NCBI RefSeq assembly: GCF_910596095.1 | Contig: NC_056552.1 | Span: 16,255,111 to 16,319,110, forward strand | Reading direction: 5' to 3' | Origin: Thunnus maccoyii | Lineage: Eukaryota; Chordata; Actinopteri; Scombriformes; Scombridae | Length of the DNA stretch: 64,000 nt | In this document: piece by piece, positions 1 through 12,222 of the stretch | Layout of the letters: every line of letters begins with the position of its first letter | How positions within the stretch are numbered: the stretch's first letter is position 1 | Notes under the pieces: generated by a model | What the model was told of the DNA's origin: nothing | Seen by the model: only the letters and a program-made list of their open reading frames with translations | Databases searched by the model: none | Program-made: the position numbers and the translations under genes

Positions 1-159
1 TGGTCAAATACAACGCACTACGTTGTGCTAGTCCAGGTCTGACCTTGATTCATTCTCCGGCTAATTGTTCGCAACTGTTAAATTTGCTCATCCGCATCCC
101 ACTATGCAAAGCTCACCTGGCTATGGGAGCCTTGTCACACAAACTTGCGGAATACACCT

Positions 160-360
160 AGTAGTCGGGTCTGATCAAAGTCGGATCACGTTCCCACCAC
201 AAACAAACTGCTTCAGAGATTGTTTGGGACTGGACCGAGACCACCACCTCTGAAGGGTCTCGGCGTGGTTGTTTTAGTCCACACCAAGGAGGAAAACGAA
301 CCAGAGATCTATTTAACCGGACTAAAAAGTGCAAGTGTGAAAACACCTTTACATTTGACC
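160..360. repeat. Possible degraded interspersed repeat
   Basis: The wording around gggactggaccgagaccacc and gtctcggcgtggttgtttta resembles a DNA-transposon-derived repeat common in percomorph fish. Ends not determined. The minus-strand open frame through it (158-583) has no recognised domain. Confidence 0.35.
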
Positions 361-624
361 CTCTCAAACACCTGAGTGAACATAAATCATTCTCAGTACA
401 TTCACCTTTACACATTGGCCTGTACTCTGTAAGTGTAGCTGCCCATAAACCATCCTGCTGAATGTTCACACTTACATCACACAGATAAATCACTTCATCT
501 GACACGCCTTCACATGTAACCTCACAGAGCACTTTCACACATACGTACTTCCCAAACACACGTTTAACAATGGCATAAACCAACTAGCTGAATGTTAATT
601 AGGTGACAGATGACATGGCTGCAA

Positions 625-1415
625 ATAACAAATATTTTCATTACTGATTAATCAGGTAATTCTTTTTTTGATTTAGTAATTGTTTACTCTGTAAACTGTT
701 AGAAAATAAGGTCAAATGCCCATCACAAGTTCCTATTACCCAAGGTGGCGTCTTCAAATATTTTGCTGGACCAAGAATCCAAAACCCAAAGACATGTCAA
801 ATAGAGTAAAACAACAAATTCTCACATTTGAGAACAAGCAAATGTTTACATTTTTGCTTGATAAATGACTAATCAATTATCACATTTTTTAGTTTATTTT
901 CTGTCAAACAATAAATTGTTTAAATGAGTAATTGTTTCAGCACTAATGATGTTACAGTCATACAATGAATTTATGTTTTATGATATATAGTGTCTGAGCA
1001 TTTTGTAGTTTCTTTAGTAATATGTAATATTTGAAAAGCAAAGACTCAGTTTTTCCAACCCAATCTTTAGTAGGGCTGCAACTAACGATTATTTTGATGA
1101 TCGATAAATTTGACGATTATTTTCTCATTTGGCCTGTAAATGTCAAAATATTGTTGAACAATTCCCATACCAATATTTTAAAGCCCAAGGGGATGTGATC
1201 AAATTCATTGCTTTGTCTGACGAATACTCTGAATTTTCCGGAGCTTAAATAAATATCTAGTTTAGTCTGACAAACAGGCTAAAACCCAAAGAGATTCAAT
1301 TCAGACAGAAAACCAGAAGATATTTACTCTTGAGAAGATGAAACCAATGAAGTTTTGGCACTTTTGCTTAAAGAATAAGTTAAGTGATTAATTGATTATC
1401 AAAACTGATGCTGAC
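625..1415 (+). repeat. Two diverged copies of an ATTA-rich teleost repeat
   Basis: 625-955 and 1072-1415 are diverged copies of one element. Shared landmarks are the opening gggctgcaactaacgatta (second copy), aaaacccaaagacatg / aaaacccaaagagattc, tcacatttgagaa / ttactcttgagaa, and attttgctta / tttttgcttg before the ATTA-rich end. A 3' end fragment of the same family is at 3790-3858 (ending gactgcagctcta). It is a familiar percomorph repeat; the class is not certain. Confidence 0.6.
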
Positions 1416-1979
1416 TTAAGCAAAACCAACCTGGTGATAGTTACTGTATTGTGGTGAACACATCTGGTTAACAGTTTATGTGAATGTCAATGACTGGGCG
1501 ACCATATGTCGTTACCCTGTGGCACTTAAACAGTCAAACTGAATCCCTGCTCATTCCTTTGGAAAATGACATTGGAGGGCGTCACTGGGACAATTCCTGC
1601 GTGACCATCTGCTTCCTTGTGATTGTCCCTCCTGTCCAAGTGGCAGCGGAGTGGAGGCAGAGTGCGTGCACCAGTGAATGACCATTTTAAATGGAAATGT
1701 GATCTAGAGAAGTGTGTCTGAACAGTCTTGATTTGGGGAGTGGATTTGAATTGAACAGAAATGTGTCAGAACGTCCTGTGGAGGTCTGTTGAGATCAGGA
1801 CCTTCAGCCGCTTCATAACTTCACATTTATTTGTTTAACTCTGTGAGCAGATTGGCATCAAAAGGTTTGACAGTTGGAGTGTTCTCGTTTACCCAAAAAA
1901 TCCTTCGTGCATGTCCCATAACGTTTCATTTTCTCTTTTATCATGGAGCTATGAGGTAGATTACGGATAGTTACTGAAG

Positions 1980-2215
1980 CACAGAGGGAGAAAGGAGGGG
2001 GAAGGGGGGTTAGAAAAAAGGAGGAGGAGGAGGAGGAGGAGGCATAAAAGCAGTCAGTCATCATAGCTAATAGAACAGGGACAGCTCTGCCAAACTTGCT
2101 TTATCTGTCTCTGACAATACAAGCAGGACGGTAGAGGATGGGTGGAGAAAGGGGGTAAGGAAGGGAGGAAAAAGGGAGGATCGGCTGAGAGAGAGGGGGG
2201 CTGCATCGGCAAGGA
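1980..2215 (+). repeat. Polypurine tract with GGA repeat
   Basis: A G/A-rich stretch including seven GGA units near 2020-2041. No gene is seen here; it lies in kcnc3 intronic/upstream DNA. Confidence 0.6.
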
Positions 2216-2359
2216 CAAACGCACATCGTATGCTGCAGTAATCTGGACCGAATACAAAACAGATGAGAGGGAAAGGACACATGTACAGCTCACTTACCTC
2301 CACACAGTATTTGTTTGTCTTCAGAAATGTTTGACAGGACTGCAGTGGGAACGAAATGG

Positions 2360-2379
2360 GGTGGGGGGGGGGGGGGGGG
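2360..2379 (+). repeat. G homopolymer run
   Basis: Nearly uninterrupted run of about 19 G after gaaatgggg, within 60 bp of a long GT repeat. Confidence 0.8.
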
Positions 2380-2430
2380 ACCTGAGCGCTGCAGAGCAGA
2401 TACGACACTGTGACGTGTTGACTGGAGAGC

Positions 2431-2454
2431 TGTGTGTGTCTGCATGTGTGTGTA

Positions 2455-2497
<43 letters not shown>
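2431..2497 (+). repeat. (TG)n microsatellite
   Basis: TG dinucleotide repeat, slightly interrupted at its 5' side and pure from 2461. Confidence 0.95.
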
Positions 2498-2499
<2 letters not shown>

Positions 2500-3399
2500 G
2501 AGAGCTTACTGATTCAACTGTAGCGTGTCAAGGAGTTGAGTCATTCTGGGAATCTCTGAAACAGAAGTCTGTTTGGATTGAAATTTGATGATTTCCAAGA
2601 GCACTGACCTCACAGATTCAGTGTTTCTAGCTCTCAAAAATATATGCAAGGATTACCCAGAGCTGAAGCTAATTATATCTCTAAGTTCAGTGCAACCTCC
2701 GTCGCTCCCCACCCCTCCTTCGTCTCCTCCTGCTCTCAGGTGTTTGATGAATCGTTTAGCATGTGGCGTGTGTGTTTCGCACATCTGCAATCATGCAACA
2801 TATGCAACCTCTCTGCTCATCCCACATCTATTTCTAACAATCCCACTCTTTTCCACGCCTCACCTGTCATGCCCTCCATTATCCCGCAGTGGCCCGCAGT
2901 GTCCGCGAGTTGGGTCCTGGGTGACCCCTAGCAGGGGCTTAGTCTAACTGCCTGTCCTGGCTCGAGCCAGACAGGACTCTAGGGCCGCACTAACGTCCTC
3001 CACTCATGTTGATTGCATTTCCCTTGAGGTGTGACATGGTTGCAGGTCCTCATGGACAGAAAGAGGAGGAGGAGAGGGTCATAAGAATCTGATATTGCCC
3101 CTGCTATTGTTTTCTGCCTATTATCAGTCTGTTATTATCAGCTGTCATGGATCTTCTCTTTTAAATGAGCTGAGGGGCCACTGGATCAGTGCACCTTGAA
3201 ATCTAGACTATTCTGCAATGGCAGAGCCACCACACTGAAACCAGTGTCTCATTTTTTCTTATCTAAGAATGTAACTGAAATCATCACTGCATTAATTGAT
3301 TGTCTGTTTGATATTCAAATCATCAAGTATAAATACCAACTATTTGCTCATAACAGCCCCCTAAATTGTTTTTTAAATACATTTTTCTGGCATTTTTAC

Positions 3400-3655
3400 C
3401 TTAAAGTAATAATTTGACATTTATCAGCTCACCAATTAACATGTTATACTATTTGTCTGTACAAAACTAGAAGTGTAATAGTGACATGTTGTGGTTTTCG
3501 TGGGGGTCTAAGTCAGTCTAAGCTAACCAGCTGCTGGAGATGAGCTTCATGTTTACTGTACGAACATAAGAGTGCTATCAATCACGTCATCTAACTGTCC
3601 TCAAGAAAGTGAGTAAGTGTATTTTCCAAAAATGTCAAACTATTCCTTTAATTTA
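3400..3655 (+). repeat. Partial copy of a teleost foldback element
   Basis: It contains ctaagctaaccagctgctgg and ends aaatgtcaaactattccttt, the same family as the full copy at 42611-43204. The left arm is largely missing. Confidence 0.55.
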
Positions 3656-5258
3656 ATAGAAAAAGTAGAGATGTGACAGGAAACAGTTGGATGATGTGTA
3701 ACAAGGGTCTCCGGCCGGACTCGTAACGTGGATTTCGCGGTTAGTTATGTCAGCAGGAGCATCTTAAAACCCTTCACCACCAGAACTCTCAGTATTTTAA
3801 CAGTTGACTGAATGATTAATTAGATTAATGAAGTTACTAGTTGACTGCAGCTCTAAATTGAAGAGCAGTCAGTTTGTCTCCATGTGGAATTAAATGTATT
3901 TAGTGGACTTAAGTGGCAAATAACCGTTTGAATACTGTAATTGTGGTTAAGATTCTTACACACATTTCATGGGCCATGCCAGCACAACTTGAGGACGCCT
4001 TGAGGTTGGGGGTCGTAAACGGCTAAAAGCCACCGAAGTAATTCATAATTCAGCACGTAGATAAAAAAAAAACAACACTGGAAAAAAAAAAGAAAAGCAT
4101 CTTTTCTGTACTGCTCTCTCTCGCAGTGTTCATCCTTCTCTCTGCCTTTCCACTCAGTTTTCCTGCATGTCCGTTTCACACGCCATGTCCCTAAAGGGAA
4201 CTCTCTCTCTCTCTCTTTTGACATTTTAGTTGTTCTCTTTGTCTTGTTCAAGAGTGTTTGACTGGTTTAGGTTTCTTTTTTTACAATCTTAGTTTAAAGT
4301 AGCCGAACCTTCAACTCCATCATTACTCTGCAGTGTTTCTCAGAATATAACAGCCACAATGACAGCAATGATGATGATGGTACAAGTGAAGGCTATTCCT
4401 GTAACCCACCCAAGGTTATACTCACACTGCACGCTAAGTGGCTACTTTGTAAGTCTCTGACTGATGGCCACAGTCATTCACCTAAGATAATAGATTAATC
4501 ACCCCATCCCAGTCTAACCCCATTGCTCGGGTTGCCCTTCAGGAGAGCGTTCTGTATTTCACATCGTTTAAATGTTCATTTTTCATGCCTCATTCATGTG
4601 CAGATTTCAGATCATCCTTCAATGTCTTCTTATCATTGCTGACTCTGCAGCAGTGGTCGACCATTTGCTTTGCCCTCTGGGAAAGACTTCACATACTTAC
4701 TGGGCGCTGCTCGTCGTACTAATGCCGATTAAACATCATCATCAGTGCACACGGAACAAAAGCACCGTTAATAAGAAGCAAAAATCCTTTATTTGTCTTG
4801 AAATCTCCGTCAAGGTCACTCACTCACCTTTGACCTGACAAATGTTAATCTTTCATCGAGCGATCAGCAGCCGGACCGAATGTTCACAATTTGGCTTGTG
4901 CTCCTCTACATGCAGCCATTTTTACGCCAGCTGTAGGAGCAGTATTTGGCTCAGTCCTGTCCTTGGTGCCTGAAAGCAGAGGCTAACGCAGTGGTTGTCA
5001 TGGTGACAGAGAGCCAGGCAGGGCTGTGGTAATACTGTAATGATAAAGCTCCTCTGGATAGTGCCGCAGTAAACACAGCGCCACAAGGGTCCCGTTAAGG
5101 AAGAGCGCAGCGCACCGCCGTGCATGCAAAAATGCCTGTAGGGCTAATATCAGCGCCGACAATCTCTCCTTGGTTATATCACTTACATTCACGCTCTCCC
5201 AACACCTCCTCCTTTCTTGTTCTCTATCTCTTTATTGCACTCTTACTCTCTGTTGCCC

Positions 5259-5261
<3 letters not shown>

Positions 5262-5324
<63 letters not shown>
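5262..5324 (+). repeat. (CT)n microsatellite
   Basis: Pure CT repeat over about 60 bp. The long Ser/Leu open frames over 5170-5687 are produced by it and are not genes. Confidence 0.95.
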
Positions 5325-5330
<6 letters not shown>

Positions 5331-6029
5331 CTCTCGTCTGGGTTGGTTAGATTCACGTCATTGTCTCCTCTCCTCCGCTCATCTTTTCATCTCCTCTCCC
5401 TCCATTCCTTTCACTCTTTCTTATTCATTCATCCACCGAAAAAACACAATCAACGCTCCTCTATCATCAACTTCCTTTCACAGTTCCTCTCTCTCTCTCT
5501 CTCTCTCTCAAAGGCTCTTTTCTTATTTGCTTCTCTTTCCTTTCTCTCCATCTCTGACTCCCGCTCTTTTAAATTTATGTTGATGATCTTTCCAAATCTA
5601 ATTTCAGAGTCTAGAGAGCGAGGGGGACTCTATTGGGCCTTGAAGGTCATTGGGCTGCAGGTGTCACACATGGTAGCTTTACTGTAGGGAATTCAACGCA
5701 TTAGGCTGCACAAATATATTACAGTTTGCCTCTGAATTGTATATTGAGAGCGGTAACATGGCTGTTAAGACGTATACATACCTTCAGGTTGCAGAGAGGA
5801 GAGGGATTTAGGGGAGAGAACAGAGACAAAGTGCCACAGGAGATAAATAAGTGTGAAGTGACAGATTGCCACTCCTCCTTTTATCATCATCTTCCTCTAC
5901 CTCCTTTCTCTCTCTCTCTGTCTCTCTGCCCATCCCTCTCCATCACCTCAGTGCAGTGCTCATGTAGCTACCACTCACTATCAGTGATCAGCAAGTGTGC
6001 GCACACGCCTCCTGTGCCCATAGGCTGTT

Positions 6030-6030
<1 letters not shown>

Positions 6031-6065
<35 letters not shown>
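6031..6065 (+). repeat. (CT)n microsatellite
   Basis: Pure CT repeat. Confidence 0.95.
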
Positions 6066-6069
<4 letters not shown>

Positions 6070-6227
6070 CGTGAGTCATGTCCACACTTGTGCCAGTCAC
6101 TTACGCCGACACATGTTTACAGACGTGCACACGCAGGCACGTAAAGTATACACACAGAGTCATCCACACCTGTGATGATGAGTACGTTTTATAAATGCTC
6201 AAGCAGTGGGAGCGCTTCACTATGACT

Positions 6228-6228
<1 letters not shown>

Positions 6229-6265
<37 letters not shown>
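6229..6265 (+). repeat. (CA)n microsatellite
   Basis: Pure CA repeat. Confidence 0.95.
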
Positions 6266-6268
<3 letters not shown>

Positions 6269-8572
6269 ACAGATCTCTGCTTGACATGTTGCTGCATATT
6301 TAAAAAGGACTGGCTGCTGTGAGGGATTGATCAATATTAATTTGATGTTCAGATCTACAGTGTAATCCACTGTGCTCCGCCATCTTGAAATACTGTTTCA
6401 TTTAATTACTGAAACCACTGAATTAACCATTGTTTCATATGCAGCAATATTGTATTGTAGCTTTTAACTAATTAATTACAGCACTGCTAATAGGTTAAAG
6501 CTGCACTGCGTGTTAACTTTAAGTGCAACCCAGTAGTCATTTGTGCTCTCTCCTCAGACCTGAATTTATGTTTGGTTGAATTGGTTCAGCTGTCACCGGT
6601 GACTCTGTACTCAGTGTGTTCTCACCGGAACAAGTTTTGTATTTTGGTGTCATATTTTGAGATTGAAATACAGATGTGTTATTTCCTGAGTGTATAAGAT
6701 TTCCCACCAGCAAAAAAACACCCGACGCCAAAGTTTTAATTTAGAGAAAGAGGGCGAAATCTCTAGTGTTCTCGCTGAATTCATACAGCGCCCAGCGAGA
6801 CAAGAAAAGACAGAATGCTTTGAAAATATTTGTTTTGGTGTAGGTGTGTGTTAGTTCTGTAATGTCTGAGTAAAAATAATAGTTCAGGGCTCATTATTGT
6901 CTCCCCCTCCCCCCTAAAAAAAAAATTGTTTCAGATATTAAAAATGTGTTAAAGGTAGATTGAAGAATATACACAATAGCAGTAAAATCTGGTAAACATT
7001 CTACTGTATAATTGATCCATTTAGTTTGTAGATTTTTTTTATTTTAAGATGCATATACTGTACAGCAACGACAGCTGATTTCTCTTCCTTTTTTTTCTCT
7101 TCACTTGAAACTGTCTTGGTTGCAAGTATTTCCTTGCAGCAGGAAACAAAACAACATTTGGATGCTGTGGGGATTTAGTGTAAACTGATCTGCTCTGTTT
7201 GAAAAGTATTTTTCGGTGAACAATGAGCCTTAGTATGCTGTGCTTCATTTAGTTAAACATAAATGTTATTTTGACAGTATCCAATATACGGTGTACTTAA
7301 AGTGTCGGCTCAGCCTAAACAAAGTTGTTTTTTGTGGTAGATTTTGGCAGCGGATTCAAGTAAAGATATATTTATGAAAATCAGATTATGTTGAATATCT
7401 TAACATGAAGACATCCACTGTGGCTGTTTTAGTGTCCATTACATCACCTGAAACCTCCTCTGTATGGTAACCTCCAAGTGTCATCAGCAGCTTTTAGTCA
7501 GATTTATTAATTTAGATGCGCTGTGAACATAAAGGTTCAACCAGTTTTAAAATAAAGATATTTTTATGGCCTAACACAGAGGAAAGAGACACACAGAACT
7601 CCCTCTGTCCCTCTGGTTAACAGAAGTCCCTTTTCAGTCTAAGGCCTGTCATTTACTATTAGCCTTCAGTCTCCTGATAGTGTCCTTCTCTTTCTTTTCT
7701 TTACTCTCTATCTTTTCTGTCGTGCTTTTTGTCCTCTTCCTTGTTTTTTCAAAAATCCTCTTTGCATGACACAGTCACATCACGTAGAGATCATCAGAAC
7801 GATGAGGCACATCAGCTTAGCTTTGAAAATCCTAGCTCAGGATAGTTTCCTCTGTCAGTGTTTGAATGATGTTGTAACTCACCATTTTGGCGTTCGGTTC
7901 TCACCTTCTAGCATTGTTTTTTATCATGCTCTGTCCTTTCTTCTGGACTGCTTCAACTTTTTCCTTTGTGCTTCTCCACGCATGGATCCACATCGTCTGG
8001 TCGCCCTCCCACATGTCCGCCCCCTCCTGTGTCTCCACCTGTGTAGCTTACAGAGAAAAATATGATGTTACTGTAGTTTTGCCACTATTTTCTGTTTGTA
8101 CACTTAGGTATGTGTCTTTGTTTGCACACACATAAAACACTCACTCCTTTACTCTGAGGACAGATCTCACATTTCTAACCATTCTCAAACATATCAGCTC
8201 AATTACTTTCTATCAGTGCTGTTCATATCCTCAGTCTAACTGCTATTATATCACTTACATCAGTAATGTCATTGTAAGGAATAATGGCGACAGTAACATA
8301 AAAAATAAGAGCATAACACTTCAGGGCAAAACTCTCCTCGTTGCCCTGATTTGTACGTGTGTAGGCTTTCTGGTGCTCAGCCAATGAGAGAGCATCCTGA
8401 GCAGGTCCCGCTGGTGCTATCCTGCTTCCCTGGGACATTGGGGGCTGGTATGGGGGTAGAGGTAGGAGTGTGATTGAGAACCTTAGTATATGTGTGTGTT
8501 TTCCAGATACAGAGGGGGAGAGCACTGCAGCAATCTGAGAAAGTAGGTCAGACACCGACTAGCAAGAAACAT

Positions 8573-8695
8573 AGCAGAGGAGAAAAGAGGTACAGGAAAG
8601 AGATGGAGAGAGAAGGGGAAGAAGAAAAGGGAAAAGGAGGAGGAGGAGAGGGGGAGAGGAAGAAAGGCTGGAGAGAATGGAGGGGGAGGAGGATG
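8573..8695 (+). repeat. Long polypurine tract
   Basis: More than 100 bp, almost all A and G, with GGA clusters. It is in the intron before the kcnc3 core exon. Confidence 0.7.
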
Positions 8696-8739
8696 ACAGA
8701 AGATGGAAAATCAGAAAACCTGGAACAAATCTGATCATA

Positions 8740-11240
8740 TAAACTATTTGGGATGCAGAGATACTTCAATAAAAACATATGATTTGAATGTCTTAGCATA
8801 ACCTACTAATGTAATGGTCACGGATTGATACCTCATGGCTGACTTTCCTGGAAGGTCACTTCTTTAGCTAAATGCTTGTCAGCTAATTTCCTAAATAAAT
8901 ACACTGACTCAAAGTCTTCAGTCTTCTGCTTAGTCTGTTTCCGTCATGAAAGCATTTAGAAAAAAATTGTGTAGGCTCTCATCCAATTTTCAATTCAAAG
9001 AGGAACTGGGAAAGAGAATCGAGAGGTTTTCAATAAAAATAACTGAAACTAGTTCCCCCCATTTGCTTGGTTATAAGGCCTCCTCTTATAAGTATGTTGC
9101 TCTTGATATTACATAAGTGCATAATGTCGAAAATACACGGTGACACGCACAATACACTGAGGGCACTCAGGCTTCTTATATATATGGGCTCCACTCAAGT
9201 ATGAATTACCTTTCTCTTTTGCTCTTCAGGCCATGTCTGTGTTTTATTATTTATTTGCTGAAGCACAAAGTATACTGCATCTATAAATACACTGCAGGGC
9301 TGGTAGGAATGGACAGCAACAGGGAAAGATTGAGCAATAGCCACGCACATACTGGTGTTATCACGCTACTGTAATTGATTCAGTGACAATTGGGCAATCA
9401 TAATAAGCTTGGGCACATACAGTATAGACGCTACGCTTGCAGATCACACAGATGGCCGATGTTAAGAAAATGGTCTCAGTGAGTCATGAAAAAGTAAGCA
9501 TAGCTGAAAAATAAACTCACTGAGAAAACAGTGGAGATCTCTGCGGTGGGGCGCTGCTATAACTTAGCTCATTTTGTTTTGCTTTCACAGTGTGGCCAAA
9601 GTTATGAAGTGAACAAGCACGCATGAAGCTGAAAGACATTGTAGCGTAGAAAGGATGACACTAGAAGGAAGAGCAACAATACAACACTCGCAAGGGGTGG
9701 AAGGGGGTAGAGGCAATGTCCAAAATGACAATAGAAACATGTCAATTTAAAATCATAATTTCCTGTTTTGGACCCAGTAGCAGTTGCAACCTCTTGTCAT
9801 GTAAACCTCAAGTACATTTTAAGGACAAGACAGTTAATATTTTTGACAGGAAATTATAAATGTTCTTATAAGCAGGGCAACTAATAATTTGTGTGAGAAA
9901 TTACTCCAAAATATCCTGCCAGAGGTGGCTTGTAAGATGGTTTGTTTGATAACTTTGGTAATTTGTGCAGTTAACCCATATATAGTCTTAATTTTATGGA
10001 TCAAACCAAACATTTAAATAAGAATTTCCTAATGTTTTCTGTAGCCAATGTGTCAGTGTAAACACACTGGCAACAACAATATTGTTTTTAAAATTCCAAG
10101 TCTCTGTCAGTTCACGTGGGCTAGATGATGTGATGATGAAGTGATGGGTAATGTTACCTGAAACATCTGCAACTTAGACTGGCAATCAGATGAAGGGGCA
10201 GGACGTTCCTGTTTCAACTTCTGTCATGGAATCTGCATATGAAAATTGCAAAAGTGTTGTTTATACATTTAAGCTTTCTAAATAATAAAAGGAAAAGTTA
10301 CAGTGAGTTGTGGGATTCTGGTCGATACAACATGCGATTCCTTGATCATTTACTGCACTACAGCATATAGACAGCAGGTTAATTAGTACTATCAGGTTTT
10401 TGTCCTTTCCCTTTTCTTTTTTACAGGATTATATTGCATTCTGATTTTTCTTTCTCATACACTTTCTTTCTTAATTTGTCATTGTAGATAAGACGTCTTA
10501 AGAGGTCCGCCTGGACCCAAAAAACTAAGGCAGGACCTGAGATCTAATTGGTTTCAGGTCCACGGTCCTTACTCATCTCCTGGGTGCAGGCTAGGTTTTA
10601 AGTAATATCTCTAAGTCTCAGGTAATTGAGGCTGTATATATCTTGAATTAATTCTTAGTTTATTATAAGTACTACACTAAAATACAGCGTGACCTTTTTT
10701 ACAACAGTTCGTCATGACTTCTAATCACCGTAGGTGATCATTTCCTGAAGGCACATAGTATGGAATGTTACTGACAGCTGATGTCTTTTTATGGGTTTCA
10801 TCGTTCATCACAATCATGTATGACTGTCAGATATAATCTAGTCAAGCCTGATGAGTCTGATTGTCCTTGGTCTTTGGTCACAACAGGTCAAATTGTTCCT
10901 AAGGTATTATAACAAGGAACATCCATTGTCCTCTGTTTCACTATAAAATAGATCTTTTGTTTTTTGAAAATTCAAAATCCAAAACAAAATTTGGTGAAAA
11001 ATTCATCCATTTCTGACTGGGTGCGTCTTTTTGGATGTGAAGCCCAAAACAACTGTCACATACACTGGCTGTTATTCTTTGCTGTTGGCCTGAGGCCCTT
11101 AAAACTTCATAGATGCTGTAGTTTTTCTTAATGCTCTCCTATGCTCTCTTTGCCTGGATGATTTTTCCTAACTTGCAATTGACTTTTACTTTCTTTTTCT
11201 GCTTTCTCCTCTCTATTTTTTGTTTCTTCCTTTCCTCCAG
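8740..11240 (+). other. kcnc3: kcnc3 intronic sequence, no gene seen
   Basis: AT-rich sequence with no open frame of note and no recognised repeat. It runs up to the acceptor of the kcnc3 core exon at 11241. The Kv3 T1 exon, which would need an open frame of over 400 nt, is not present here or anywhere from 1 to 11240. Confidence 0.6.
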
Positions 11241-12222
11241 TATGTGGCATTTGGCTCTCTATTCTTCATCCTCATCTCCATCTCCACTTTCTGCATGGAG
11301 ACACATGAGGCCTTCAACACCATCATCAACAAGACAGAGAACGTCACGGTGGGCAACACGACCCGTGAGGAGATTGTATACGAGGTGGTGACTGACAGCT
11401 GGTTGACGTATGTGGAGGGTGTGTGCGTCATTTGGTTCACCATTGAGGTCCTTCTGCGAGTCATCTTCTGCCCAGACAAATTTGAATTCTTCAAAAGCTC
11501 CCTCAACATCATCGACTTTGTCGCCATCCTGCCCTTCTACCTGGAGGTGGGCTTGAGTGGTCTGTCCTCCAAAGCTGCCAAGGATGTCCTGGGGTTCCTC
11601 CGTGTTGTCCGATTCGTCCGTATCCTCCGAATCTTCAAGCTGACCCGCCACTTTGTCGGTCTCCGTGTCCTTGGCCACACCCTTCGTGCCAGCACCAACG
11701 AATTCCTCCTGCTCATCATATTCTTAGCTCTTGGTGTCCTCATCTTTGCCACCATGATCTATTATGCTGAAAGAATCGGCGCAGACCCAGATGACCCAAC
11801 AGCCAGCGCCCACACCAACTTCAAGAATATCCCCATTGGATTTTGGTGGGCCGTTGTTACCATGACCACACTGGGCTATGGAGATATGTACCCGGAGACA
11901 TGGTCAGGGATGCTGGTGGGTGCGCTGTGTGCCTTGGCTGGTGTGCTGACCATTGCTATGCCAGTACCTGTAATTGTCAACAACTTCGGCATGTACTACT
12001 CTCTGGCCATGGCCAAACAAAAGCTGCCCAAAAAGAAGAACAAACACATTCCCCGAGCGCCCCAACCAGGGTCCCCCAACTACTGCAAGCCAGATGCCTT
12101 GGCAATGGCTACTGCATCACCACAAAGGATCTTGGGAAATGTCCTAGGTGGAGTGATGGGGTCTGGAGGCATAGGGGGTGACTGCCCTCTCGCCCAAGAA
12201 GAAATTATAGAGATCAACAGAG
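11241..12222 (+). CDS. kcnc3: kcnc3 membrane-core exon (S1-S6)
   Basis: The acceptor is a pyrimidine-rich tract ending in cag at 11238-11240; the donor AG|GTGAGA lies at 12222/12223. It enters in phase 0 and exits with one base of a split Asp codon. It encodes 327 full codons from YVAFGSLFF to EEIIEINR. The S1-S2 loop carries three N-glycosylation sequons (NKT, NVT, NTT at residues 30, 34 and 39). The exon starts exactly at S1, as in other vertebrate Kv3 genes, so the cytoplasmic T1 domain is in a separate upstream exon. Confidence 0.97.

Noticed and set aside
2142..2588. 148-codon plus-strand frame
   Set aside because: Composed of polypurine, poly-G and TG repeat translations.
5120..5687. 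Overlapping plus-strand frames rich in Ser and Leu
   Set aside because: Created by the CT microsatellite, which has no stop codons in its frames; no start context or homology.
1..11240. Search for the kcnc3 T1 exon
   Set aside because: No plus-strand frame resembles the T1 domain; it must be upstream of the window.
11259..11755. Minus-strand open frames of 72-139 codons
   Set aside because: Antisense shadows of the kcnc3 core exon.
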